Part shown: positions 9,052 through 17,626 of the stretch, one piece after another | Layout: every line of letters starts with the position of its first letter | How positions within the stretch are numbered: the stretch's first letter is position 1 | Assembly (NCBI RefSeq): GCF_046298265.1 | Contig: NZ_JBKAHK010000001.1 | Span: 175,727-239,726, forward strand | DNA length: 64,000 nucleotides | Source: Gillisia xinjiangensis | GTDB lineage: Bacteria > Bacteroidota > Bacteroidia > Flavobacteriales > Flavobacteriaceae | Direction: 5' to 3' | Program-made: the position numbers and the translations under genes | The notes under the pieces: generated by a model | The model's input: the letters and a program-made list of their open reading frames with translations, nothing else | What the model was told of the DNA's origin: nothing | The model's database searches: none

Positions 9052-10407
9052 ATGGCTTTTCAACATTTTGACGTTTTTGTTATTGGCAGTGGCACTGCGG
9101 GAAAAAATATCGCTAAAGATTGTGCGACGGCAGGGTTAAAAGTGGCAATTGCCGACAATCGCGAATTTGGAGGAACCTGCTCCAACCGGGGTTGTGATCC
9201 TAAGAAAGTATTGTTGGGCGTTACAGAAATCCTTTACAAGGCATCAAAATTGAAAAATAAAGGGATCACAAAATTGCCTGAAGTTCGCTGGGAAGATACC
9301 ATGGGATGGAAAGAAACTTTTGTAGATGCAGTTCCCGCAGCTACCGAAAAAGATCTTGAAAAGCGTGGAATTATCATGTATCATCAGTCTCCGGTATTTT
9401 TGGATGAAAACACGCTTTCGGTAGAAGGAAAGACAGTAACGGCAGATAAAATCGTGATCGCCACCGGCCAGGTTCCAACGGAATTAAAAATCCCCGGACG
9501 CGGCCATGCCCAAATAAGTGATGATTTCCTGAACCTTGAAAAGCTTCCAAAGACCATGATCTTTATCGGCGCCGGATACATAGGGATGGAATTTGCCCAT
9601 ATTGCCGCCCGCTTTGGAGTAAAAGTTACCGTGATGGAATTTTTTCCAAGACCGCTTATAAATTTTGATGAAGATATGGTGGAGCATCTACTGAAAGCTT
9701 CTGAAGAATTGGGAATTGAATTTATATTTAATGCAGAAGTAAACGAAATTGAAAAACTTCAGAAAAACTTTAGGGTAAATGCACTTCAGAATGGAAAGAA
9801 AATCTCGGCAAAAGCAGAACTTGTTTTTAATACCGCAGGGAGAGGGCCTTCCATTGAAGGGCTGGATCTGGAGAAAGGCAAGGTAGCATTTACAAAAAAA
9901 GGTATTAGTGTAAATAAATTTCTGCAAAACACTACCAATAAAAATGTGTATGCCTGCGGAGATGTTTCAGATAGTGCAGGACTTGCACTTACCCCGGTTT
10001 CTGCTTATGAGTCAGAAATAGTTTCGGCTAATATTTGTCGGGAAAAGAGTCCTTTAAAAATCGATTATCCGTTTCAGCCTTCCGTAGTATTTACCTTGCC
10101 AAATATTGCTTCGGTAGGTTTTTCAGAAAAAGAAGCAAAAGAGAAAGGTTATAATTTTACTGTAGAACATAAACTGGTGCCGGAATGGTTTAATTCCAAG
10201 CGAATCAATGAGAAGGTGTATGCCTACAAAACTCTGGTAGACAACAAAACCGGACAAATTATTGGAGTCCATTTGGCAGGACCGGAAGCAGCAGAAATCA
10301 TTAATTTATTCACCCTTGCGATGAACAGCAAAACCGATGTAAAACAACTTAAACAAATGCTCTTTGCATATCCTACCTGGGGAAATGATATTAAGGGAAT
10401 GGTGTAG
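9052..10407 (+). CDS. FAD-dependent pyridine nucleotide-disulfide oxidoreductase, substrate unknown
   Basis: Flavoprotein of the glutathione reductase/dihydrolipoamide dehydrogenase superfamily, 451 aa. It has the FAD Rossmann motif GSGTAG (12-17), the redox-active pair C43-x4-C48 in GGTCSNRGCDPKK, the central NAD(P) motif IFIGAGYIGMEFAH, and the second FAD motif VYACGDVSDSAG. The C-terminal dimerisation domain ends in FAYPTWGNDI where classical enzymes carry HAHPTxxE, so the His-Glu acid-base pair is missing. Electron transfer to a disulfide in the usual way is therefore doubtful. Related genes are often annotated glutathione or mercuric reductase; I would not assign a substrate. It stands alone between mfd and the TspO-like gene. 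Confidence 0.85.
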   Translation: MAFQHFDVFVIGSGTAGKNIAKDCATAGLKVAIADNREFGGTCSNRGCDPKKVLLGVTEILYKASKLKNKGITKLPEVRWEDTMGWKETFVDAVPAATEKDLEKRGIIMYHQSPVFLDENTLSVEGKTVTADKIVIATGQVPTELKIPGRGHAQISDDFLNLEKLPKTMIFIGAGYIGMEFAHIAARFGVKVTVMEFFPRPLINFDEDMVEHLLKASEELGIEFIFNAEVNEIEKLQKNFRVNALQNGKKISAKAELVFNTAGRGPSIEGLDLEKGKVAFTKKGISVNKFLQNTTNKNVYACGDVSDSAGLALTPVSAYESEIVSANICREKSPLKIDYPFQPSVVFTLPNIASVGFSEKEAKEKGYNFTVEHKLVPEWFNSKRINEKVYAYKTLVDNKTGQIIGVHLAGPEAAEIINLFTLAMNSKTDVKQLKQMLFAYPTWGNDIKGMV

Positions 10408-10425
10408 ATTTATGAGCGAAGTAAT

Positions 10426-11235
10426 TTATCCTTCGTGCAACCCATCATTTCCATTTACCAGTTTATACATAGGATTGGTCTTTCGGTTTAAAAAACCATG
10501 GTACATAATACTAATAAGAACAATTAATGCGCTCCCAAGAGCAGTATAGGCAATCGCCAAATTCCCATCCTGATGTCTTATATAAATAGCAAACAAAGCC
10601 CAAACAGCAACGGCTGCAAACTCCCGCATATTGCGTTTGTAGATCATTAGAATATTAATGATTCCGGCTATTAAAATCATAATAATAGTCCACTGTGTCT
10701 GGTTAAAAATCCAGCCATCCCAACCCATTTTTGAAAGGTATGCGGAAACATTCGCGATGGTAGCCACCGTGATCCAACCGGCATAAAGGCAAATTGGCCA
10801 CCAGGTAAATGCGATAATCTTGAGCGGGGCATCCCAGCGTTCCATATTGGTGTTTAGAACGATCTTCAGCAAGGAAAAAAGAATCACGAACATCAGGATT
10901 ACTGAAATTCCTGTATATTCAAATAGCCAAACTACTACCCAGACGGCATTGGCAACATTGGCAATAATAAACCAGGGACCGGTTTTGCTTATAAAATCTG
11001 AATCCTTATAGCTAAAAAAAGCCCTGTTAATTTGAAAAAACACATAAACCAGCAAGGATAAAAAAATAAGACCCCAAATGGCAAAAGCATAGCCCGCAGG
11101 GGTAAATAAGTTTTCATACTCATTGCTTAGGCTGCCAATGGTATTACTGTTTATTTGGACGGTTTGGGAATAATAGTTCACGATAATCACCAATATAACC
11201 GACAAAAAATTTAAAATTGTTAAATTTCTGTTCAT
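10426..11235 (-). CDS. TspO/MBR-related tryptophan-rich membrane protein
   Basis: Integral membrane protein of 269 aa with roughly seven hydrophobic segments. The segment FTPAGYAFAIWGLIFLSLLVY near residues 45-65 is the hallmark of the long TspO/MBR-related proteins annotated as tryptophan-rich sensory proteins. Further Trp/aromatic-rich helices follow (ANAVWVVVWLF, FTWWPICLYAGW). True TspO binds porphyrins; the role of these longer homologues is not established. It converges with the upstream oxidoreductase (18 bp between stops) and ends a minus-strand series that begins with the repair cluster, 20 bp after the pdeM stop, so it could be co-transcribed with it. Confidence 0.78.
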   Translation of the reverse strand: MNRNLTILNFLSVILVIIVNYYSQTVQINSNTIGSLSNEYENLFTPAGYAFAIWGLIFLSLLVYVFFQINRAFFSYKDSDFISKTGPWFIIANVANAVWVVVWLFEYTGISVILMFVILFSLLKIVLNTNMERWDAPLKIIAFTWWPICLYAGWITVATIANVSAYLSKMGWDGWIFNQTQWTIIMILIAGIINILMIYKRNMREFAAVAVWALFAIYIRHQDGNLAIAYTALGSALIVLISIMYHGFLNRKTNPMYKLVNGNDGLHEG

Positions 11236-11255
11236 AAGTAGGTTGATTGAAAAGG

Positions 11256-11888
11256 TTAGTAAACTAAAATTACTTCTTTTTTAGTTATTACAAACACCTG
11301 ATCACCAACATTTGGCGAAATCCAGTAATTCCCTGTAAATTCTCCAAAAGCCGGCAGGATTAACTGTTCCCCGCTTTTATAAAAACAGCTGAGTTTAACC
11401 TGCTGTCTTCCCGTACCATTGAGTTTGAAACCGGGATGTAAATGCCCGCAAAGGTTAAAGTAGTTTTTCCTGATTTCGGGATGGTGTGTTAGCAGAAAGT
11501 TTTCCAGGATTAATTCTGAATAAATCCTGATACCAAGTGCTTCGTATTTTAATTCTGAAATGATGTCGTGATTTCCCACCACAAGCAGGACTTCAGCAGA
11601 AATATCCTGCATCCAGTTTTCAAATAAATCCCATTCCAGGTTGAGGGAACTGTGAAAAAGGTCTCCTAAAAAACAAATTTTTTCCGGCTGAAAATAGTCT
11701 ACAACCCGTGATAAACGCTCAAAATTTTCGGCGATGGCATTTTGGGGGACAGCACTGCCATATTTTCTAAAATGGGAGATCTTTCCCAAATGCACATCGC
11801 TTATAAGCAGCATTTTTTTCTCGTTCCAAAACATAGCACCGAAGGGGTGAAGACTAAAATTTTGCCCGAGTATTTCAATGTTTTCCAT
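11256..11888 (-). CDS. pdeM: Ligase-associated DNA damage response endonuclease PdeM
   Basis: Calcineurin-like metallophosphoesterase, 210 aa, the small nuclease of the bacterial Lhr-ligase-exonuclease-phosphoesterase repair cluster. Metal-binding motifs are in order: D31-V-H33 (ISDVHLG), FLGDLFHS, VVGNHDI, LTHHPE and CGHLHPG. The frame begins GTG-ATG; I chose the ATG at 11888. It starts 15 bp after the helicase stop on the same strand, consistent with co-transcription. Length and motif order fit PdeM well. Confidence 0.93.
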   Translation of the reverse strand: MENIEILGQNFSLHPFGAMFWNEKKMLLISDVHLGKISHFRKYGSAVPQNAIAENFERLSRVVDYFQPEKICFLGDLFHSSLNLEWDLFENWMQDISAEVLLVVGNHDIISELKYEALGIRIYSELILENFLLTHHPEIRKNYFNLCGHLHPGFKLNGTGRQQVKLSCFYKSGEQLILPAFGEFTGNYWISPNVGDQVFVITKKEVILVY

Positions 11889-11903
11889 CACCCTGCAAAA
11901 ATA

Positions 11904-14375
11904 TCATTTTTCCCATTGAATAAGCATCCGCCTGATTCGATCTTCGAGTTTTTCTGAAGATAATTTTTCCCGAAGTCTGTCTGTAATAATTGGAAAGGAA
12001 AAAGGTGTTGGTTTTTCACAGGCCTTCCAGATAATCTCTTGTTTGCTAATCCTTTCCAATGCCAGCCTAAGCCTTCCCTCTTCCAGCTGATGTTCAAAAG
12101 TTTCCCGGAAAGCCTGTAAAAACAATAAATTTTCAGGCTCATAATCCCGGAACACGCTAAAAAGCAACTGCGAATTCGCCTGTAAGTGCTTACTCTTGAT
12201 CAACTTGTTGGGAAAACCGGTAAATACCATTCCCGCGATCACCGCTATATCCCGGAATTTTCTTCGGGCCATCTCAGTAGCGTTCAAACTATTGTTGAGA
12301 TCTTCCATTAAAAATTCCGGGGAAAACAGACTATTATCCAGCACCTGCTGCATATCTATTTCCTGATTGGAGAGCAGTTCAAATCCATAATCATTAAAGG
12401 CAAGGGTAAAACTTATAGGGGACAACAAACTTATGCGGTATGCCAGTAAACTGCTTAGAGCTTCATGCACAAATCTCCCTTCAAAAGGATAAAATATAGC
12501 GTGATAGCCTTCGCGGGTCTTAAAGGTTTCAACAAGAAATTCGTCTTTATTTGGGATGATTGATTCCCGCTGTTGCCGTTCAAAAATGGGTTGTAACGCA
12601 GAAAGTTCCCGGGATTTCCCACCGCCGGATTTTGCCGATTCCCTGGCCTCATACATCTCTTCCCGCAGCAATTCGCTCATTTGTGCAGAAAACCCCATTC
12701 TGCCTCCCATCCAACTTGGCACCTTGGAATTCTTTTTCTTTGAAGATCTTACCAAAACCTGCATCCCCTTGATTTTTACAAGTTCCAGATTTTTTCCGGC
12801 AAAAGTAAACGCATCCCCTGGGGATAATTTGGAGATAAACCATTCTTCAATGGTTCCAATATATCCTCCAGACATATATTTCACAGTGAGCATAGCGTCG
12901 CTCACAATGGTTCCTATTTGCAATCGGTGGCGCATGGCAACCCCGCGATCGTTCACTTTAAATTTCCCGTCTGCTTCAATCTCTACTTTTTTATATTCAT
13001 CGTACGCCTGCAAACTCTGACTTCCTTTGGTTATAAAATTCAGGATCCATTTCCACTGATAATCTGTAATTCCCTGAAAGCAAAACGTAGATTTTATTTC
13101 AGGGTAAATATCCTTCGGAAAAAATCCGTTAGAGACTGCGAGGGAGGTAAGATATTGTACCAAAACATCAAAACTGAGAAGGTATGGAATCCGGTCTTCC
13201 ACCACGGTTCTTTTTACTGCTTTCTGCAAAGCTGATGCTTCTATAAGCTCAATGGCGTGGGTTGGTAAAAAATAGATCACACTTTCCTTTCCGGGCTGGT
13301 GACCACTTCTTCCTGCCCTTTGTATAAACCTGGCAACTCCTTTGGGTCCACCGATCTGGATAATAGTCTCCACAGGGGCAAAATCCACCCCAAGATCCAG
13401 GCTGGAAGTACATACCACCGCTTTTAAACGCTCATCCCGGATTGCCTGCTCTACCCACAATCGGGTTTCTTTGTTGATACTTCCATGGTGCATGGCTACT
13501 TCTCCGGCAAATTCGGGATATTTATGCATTAATTTCTGGAACCAGAGTTCGCATTGCGATCTTGTATTGGTAAAAATTAAAGTGGTCTTTGAATTTCGAA
13601 GAATCGGAACCACCTCATCAATAAGATGCATTCCCAAATGTCCACGCCAGGGGAATTTTTCCATTTTCTCCGGAATGATGGAACGAACTGTTATTTTTTT
13701 ATCCAGCTGTGCCCGGATCAATTCTGAATTTTTGTAAGCTTCAGAACCTGGTCCCAGCAACACTTCCCGCGCTTCCTGAAGATTCCCTATAGTAGCTGAA
13801 ATTCCCCAGATCTTTAGATTTTTGGAAATTGTTTTTAAGCGGGATAATCCAAGCTCTACCTGTACTCCGCGCTTTGCTCCCAGCAACTCATGCCATTCAT
13901 CAACTATAATGGCCTGGAGGTCTTTGAAAGTTTTATCGTAGTCTTTAGAAGACAACAACAGCTGCAGACTTTCGGGGGTGGTAATTAAAAGATCTGGCAT
14001 GTTCTTTTTTTGAGCTGCCCGATCTTTTTGGGAGGTGTCCCCGGTTCTTATTCCCACGGTCAACTGGGTGCCCATTTCCTCTGCAAATCGGGTGGCGGCC
14101 TGTTCAATTTCCACAGAAAGCGCACGTAGCGGAGTAATCCAAATCGCTTTTAATCCCTTTTTGTGTTTGGACTTATAATCGGGATTGTTCTTTATGTATT
14201 CCAACACGACAGGGATCCATAGCGCGTAGGTCTTCCCGCTGCCGGTAGGCGCGTTTAAAAGTCCGTGTTTTCCCTTCAAATAAGCTTTCCAGGTTTGTTT
14301 TTGAAAAGCAAAAGGCTTCCACCCCTGCCCTTCAAACCAGGATTCCGCTAATTTTATAAGTTGTGTTTGGTTCAT
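11904..14375 (-). CDS. Ligase-associated DNA damage response DEXH-box helicase (Lhr-like)
   Basis: Superfamily 2 helicase of the Lhr-core type, 823 aa. Walker A is APTGSGKT (42-49); motif II is the Lhr-type DEWH in IIVDEWHELLG; motif III is SATIG; motif IV region TLIFTNTRSQ; and motif VI QRAGRSGH. A winged-helix and Lhr C-terminal domain follow (VAMRHRLQIGTIVSDAMLTVKY). It is the helicase of the four-gene repair set. pdeM follows immediately downstream. Upstream, instead of abutting the ligase, it is separated from it by the DUF559/214-bp repeat array (14376-15960), so it may need its own promoter. Confidence 0.95.
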   Translation of the reverse strand: MNQTQLIKLAESWFEGQGWKPFAFQKQTWKAYLKGKHGLLNAPTGSGKTYALWIPVVLEYIKNNPDYKSKHKKGLKAIWITPLRALSVEIEQAATRFAEEMGTQLTVGIRTGDTSQKDRAAQKKNMPDLLITTPESLQLLLSSKDYDKTFKDLQAIIVDEWHELLGAKRGVQVELGLSRLKTISKNLKIWGISATIGNLQEAREVLLGPGSEAYKNSELIRAQLDKKITVRSIIPEKMEKFPWRGHLGMHLIDEVVPILRNSKTTLIFTNTRSQCELWFQKLMHKYPEFAGEVAMHHGSINKETRLWVEQAIRDERLKAVVCTSSLDLGVDFAPVETIIQIGGPKGVARFIQRAGRSGHQPGKESVIYFLPTHAIELIEASALQKAVKRTVVEDRIPYLLSFDVLVQYLTSLAVSNGFFPKDIYPEIKSTFCFQGITDYQWKWILNFITKGSQSLQAYDEYKKVEIEADGKFKVNDRGVAMRHRLQIGTIVSDAMLTVKYMSGGYIGTIEEWFISKLSPGDAFTFAGKNLELVKIKGMQVLVRSSKKKNSKVPSWMGGRMGFSAQMSELLREEMYEARESAKSGGGKSRELSALQPIFERQQRESIIPNKDEFLVETFKTREGYHAIFYPFEGRFVHEALSSLLAYRISLLSPISFTLAFNDYGFELLSNQEIDMQQVLDNSLFSPEFLMEDLNNSLNATEMARRKFRDIAVIAGMVFTGFPNKLIKSKHLQANSQLLFSVFRDYEPENLLFLQAFRETFEHQLEEGRLRLALERISKQEIIWKACEKPTPFSFPIITDRLREKLSSEKLEDRIRRMLIQWEK

Positions 14376-15264
14376 TCTTTTTTTTAAAGCTCCTTCTTTG
14401 AAAAGAAGAATGTGATCAATTTATAATATACTTCCAAAACCTTTCCGTCTTAATCGGTAAAATAATTCTGGTTTTATAAAAACACCTTCGTTGCCGATTA
14501 ATCCACCTTCCCTTGAAAAAAAGGGAAGGAGCCCTGTTATTTTTCGTATTATTTTAAATGAACTTAAATTTAAAATAAAATCAAAAGCTCCCCTCCTTGC
14601 CAAGGAGGGGTGGCCGTAGGCCGGGGTGGTTTTAGTTACAATTTACTTCCTAAACCCTTCCATCTTAATCGGCAGGAAGATTCTGTTACATAGAAAACAT
14701 CCAAAAACCGATTAATCCACCTTCCCTTGAAGAAAAGGGAAGGAGCCCTGTTATTTTTCGTATTATTTTAAATGAACTTAAATTTAAAATAAAATCAAAA
14801 GCTCCCCTCCTTGCCAAGGAGGGGTGGCCGTAGGCCGGGGTGGTTTTAGTTACAATTTACTTCCTAAACCCTTCCATCTTAATCGGCAGGAAGATTCTGT
14901 TACATAGAAAACATCCAAAAACCGATTAATCCACCTTCCCTTGAAGAAAAGGGAAGGAGCCCTGTTATTTTTCGTATTATTTTAAATGAACTTAAATTTA
15001 AAATAAAATCAAAAGCTCCCCTCCTTGCCAAGAAGGGGTGACCGTAGGCCGGGGTGGCTTTAGTTACAATTTACTTCCTAAACCCTTCCATCTTAATCGG
15101 CAGAAAGATTCTGGTTACATAAAAACATCCTAGTACCGATTAATCCACCTTCCCTTTCAAGGGAAGGAGCCCTTTGTTTTTCTTTTTATTTTAAGTGAAC
15201 GAAATTTTAAAATTCATAAAAGTTCCCCTCCTTACCAAGGAGGGGTGGCCGCAGGCCGGGGTGG
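14376..15264. repeat. Tandem array of ~214-bp hairpin repeats, left block
   Basis: Consecutive units begin at ATTAATCCACCTTCCC at 14497, 14711, 14925 and 15139, exactly 214 bp apart; a partial, more degenerate unit precedes the first. Units 1-3 are nearly identical. Each holds three inverted repeats: CCTTCCCTT/AAGGGAAGG, CCCCTCCTTG/CAAGGAGGGG, and TTAATCGG ... CCGATTAA enclosing about 40 nt. A conserved GGCCGGGGTGG follows the second hairpin. Unit 4 runs into the stop codon of the DUF559 gene. The block has no coding capacity of its own; the ORFs crossing it are repeat translations. It separates helicase from ligase in the repair cluster. Confidence 0.93.
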
Positions 15265-15627
15265 TTAAACACGAAAATTATCTTTTATCTCATTCAAAAC
15301 AAATTCCAAATTCTCAAAAACCATCTTATTTTCAAATCTCAGTACCTTAAACCCCATTCCATTTAAAATTTCATCCCGTTTTCTATCCTTTTCTTCTGCC
15401 AAAGGATTTAAATGAATCTCACCATCCAATTCAACAATTAATTTATCGGAAGCACAATAGAAATCAACTATAAAATTATTAATACTATGCTGCCGCCGGA
15501 ATTTTCTCCCTTCAAGTTTATTGCCTTTTAACTCATTCCAAAAATAGGCTTCTGCAGGAGTCAGGTTGTTCCTTAATTCCTTTCTGAAATCTTTCAGAAC
15601 TTTTTTATTGTGAATTGGTTTTTTCAT
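15265..15627 (-). CDS. DUF559 (Vsr-like) endonuclease-domain protein inside the repeat array
   Basis: Small protein, 120 aa, of the DUF559 family, which has the fold of very-short-patch-repair and PD-(D/E)xK nucleases. The N-terminal signature is LRNNLTPAEAYFWNELKG (18-35), then FRRQHSINNFIVDFYC with D55, then LIVELDGEIH with E67 and D68, the likely metal-binding residues, then VLRFEN. It occupies the exact place of a roughly 20-bp linker within one 214-bp repeat unit: GGCCGGGGTGGTT sits directly against its stop and GTGGTTTAACCCTTCC against its start, so gene and repeat look like one cassette. No biological function is established for such solitary DUF559 genes. An action on the repeats is inference. 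Confidence 0.85.
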   Translation of the reverse strand: MKKPIHNKKVLKDFRKELRNNLTPAEAYFWNELKGNKLEGRKFRRQHSINNFIVDFYCASDKLIVELDGEIHLNPLAEEKDRKRDEILNGMGFKVLRFENKMVFENLEFVLNEIKDNFRV

Positions 15628-15960
15628 TATTGTGGTTTAACCCTTCCGTCCTAATCGGTAAAATAATTCTGGTTTTATAAAAACACCTTCGTGCCGATTA
15701 ATCCACCTTCCCTTGAAAAAGGGAAGGAGCCCTGTGATTTTTCGTATTATTTTAAATGAACTTAAATTTAAAATAAAATCAGAAGCTCCCCTCCTTGCCA
15801 AGGAGAGGAGACCGTAGGCCGGGGTGGCTTTAGTTACAATTTACTTCCTAAACCCTTCCATCTTAATCGGCAGAAAGATTCTGGTTACATAAAAACATCC
15901 TAGTACCGATTAATCCACCTTCCCTTTAAAGGGAAGGAGCCCTTTATTTTTTTAATTTTT
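15628..15960. repeat. Tandem array of ~214-bp hairpin repeats, right block
   Basis: Continuation of the array on the other side of the DUF559 gene. Units begin at 15697 and 15909 (212 bp apart). Unit 5 resembles unit 3 closely. Unit 6 keeps its first hairpin (CCTTCCCTTTAAAGGGAAGG) but its second half is replaced by a CCCCCTTCGGGGG hairpin that already belongs to the 3' end of the ligase gene. No gene is seen in this block. Confidence 0.9.
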
Positions 15961-17589
15961 TTAAAACTCCCCCTTCGGGGGCTGGGAGGCTATCAATCCC
16001 TTCAAATCTTCCAGCGTGTTGGCATCTTCAATCTTCTTATCCTGTCTCCATCTCAGGATCCTGGGGAATCTGGTGGCCACTCCGCTTTTATGCCGACTGG
16101 ATTTCGCTAATCCTTCAAAAGCTATTTCAAAAACTTGATATGGCACAACGCTGCGCACAGGGCCAAAACGTTCGAGCGTGTTTTTCTTGATCCAGGCATC
16201 TACTTTTCTAAATTCGGCATCGGTCAATCCGGAATAGGCTTTGGCAAAGGTGACCAGCTCTTTCTTCTCCTCATCCCATAATCCAAAAGTATAATCGGTA
16301 AACAAATTAGTTCGCCTTCCGTGACCGCGCTTGGCATAAGTAAGTACAGCATCTATGGTAAGCGGAGCCACTTTCCACTTCCACCAGTCCCCTTTTTTCC
16401 TGCCTACCAGGTAGGGAGAGTCCAGACGCTTCAGCATCAAACCTTCCGACCTTTCCTCGCGGGCACGGGATCTTTCTGCAGCTACTTCACCCCAGTGTTG
16501 AAAGGAAATGGTTTCAGACAAATGCAGCGGGAAATCTTCGGCGGTTGCTTCTTTAGTCACATCCTCAAATAATTTTTCCAGAATTTTCCGTCTTTCCGTG
16601 TAAACGAGATCCCGGATATCCTTACCTTCCCATTCCAGTATATCATAGGTTTTTAAAATAACCGGAGTCTTTTTAAGCAGCGCTTTAGAAACGGATTTTC
16701 TACCAATACGGGTTTGCAGCTCGTTAAAAGTGCCTATAGCATTTTCAAAATAGGGCAATATCTCCCCGTCCAGCACGGTGCCATTAGGAATCGCATTTAC
16801 AAAGGCTTCAAATTCCGGGTATTTATCGGTTACCAGTTCCTCGCCGCGGCTCCACACAAAAAGTTGGTCCTTGCGAATAATTACCTGGGAACGAATGCCA
16901 TCCCATTTATGTTCTGCCGTCCAATCTTTTACTTCTCCCAGGGTTTCCACTTCATTTTCAACGGCGTATGCCAGGTAAAAAGGATAGGGTTTAGAGAGGT
17001 AATCTTCCTCGTTTTCTTCCAGGATCAATTGTGTAAAGGAGATTTTTTGAGGATCCCAATTCCCCATAAGTTTATATGCGAGAATATCTTCATCTAAATC
17101 GGTAGCTTTCGCAAGGGCGCGGGTCATTAACTTCTGACTTACCCCAATCCTGAAACTTCCTGTAATAAGTTTGCAAAAAACAAAGCGCTCGTAGTAATTG
17201 AGAGCCTTCCAGTTTTCAAAGAGATATTGTTTTTTTTCCTCATCAGGTTTAGTTCTTAATTCGATCATCTCCTCAAGAAACTGTGTGAGTGTTTTTTCCG
17301 AATTGGTTTCAGAAGCAGGTATTACCAAGGCAATAGTTTCAGCGAGATCACCAACAATGTGATAGGATTCTTCGAACAACCACAGCGGAATGTTCCCTAA
17401 CTCAGAAGCCCAGATTCTTAACAGGGTAGTGTTGACCGGCCGTTTGGGACGGCGGTGTGATAAAATTGCGATAGCCCAAACCTTGTCTTTATCTTGAGCC
17501 AGTCTAAAATATTCGGTAAGTGCCGCTACCTTCAGCGTGGTTTTATTGGTGCTGTCCAGGGTTCTTATAAGTTCTGCAAAATTTCTCAT
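15961..17589 (-). CDS. ATP-dependent DNA ligase of the repair cluster
   Basis: Seals DNA nicks with ATP, in the bacterial ligase clade linked to Lhr-like helicase and MBL exonuclease genes. It has 542 aa: an N-terminal DNA-binding domain (1-200), adenylation motif I EHKWDGIR with K228 as the AMP-accepting lysine, motif III/IIIa DGEILPY, motif IV EGLMLKR, motif V WWKWK, and an OB-fold with a C-terminal motif EIAFEGLAKSSRHKSGVATRFPRILRWR. The last residues, SQPPKGEF, are encoded by a CCCCCTTCGGGGG hairpin at the edge of the repeat array and probably are an acquired tail. It starts 37 bp after the exonuclease stop, so the two genes form one unit. Confidence 0.95.
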   Translation of the reverse strand: MRNFAELIRTLDSTNKTTLKVAALTEYFRLAQDKDKVWAIAILSHRRPKRPVNTTLLRIWASELGNIPLWLFEESYHIVGDLAETIALVIPASETNSEKTLTQFLEEMIELRTKPDEEKKQYLFENWKALNYYERFVFCKLITGSFRIGVSQKLMTRALAKATDLDEDILAYKLMGNWDPQKISFTQLILEENEEDYLSKPYPFYLAYAVENEVETLGEVKDWTAEHKWDGIRSQVIIRKDQLFVWSRGEELVTDKYPEFEAFVNAIPNGTVLDGEILPYFENAIGTFNELQTRIGRKSVSKALLKKTPVILKTYDILEWEGKDIRDLVYTERRKILEKLFEDVTKEATAEDFPLHLSETISFQHWGEVAAERSRAREERSEGLMLKRLDSPYLVGRKKGDWWKWKVAPLTIDAVLTYAKRGHGRRTNLFTDYTFGLWDEEKKELVTFAKAYSGLTDAEFRKVDAWIKKNTLERFGPVRSVVPYQVFEIAFEGLAKSSRHKSGVATRFPRILRWRQDKKIEDANTLEDLKGLIASQPPKGEF

Positions 17590-17626
17590 AGGCCCTTCCC
17601 CGGCCCTCCCAATAAGGGAGGGAGTT

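Noticed and set aside
14421..14603. Open frame across the first repeat units
   Set aside because: It is a translation of the hairpin repeats and has no protein character.
14376..15960. CRISPR array
   Set aside because: Units are 214 bp, nearly identical throughout, with no unique spacers and no cas genes.
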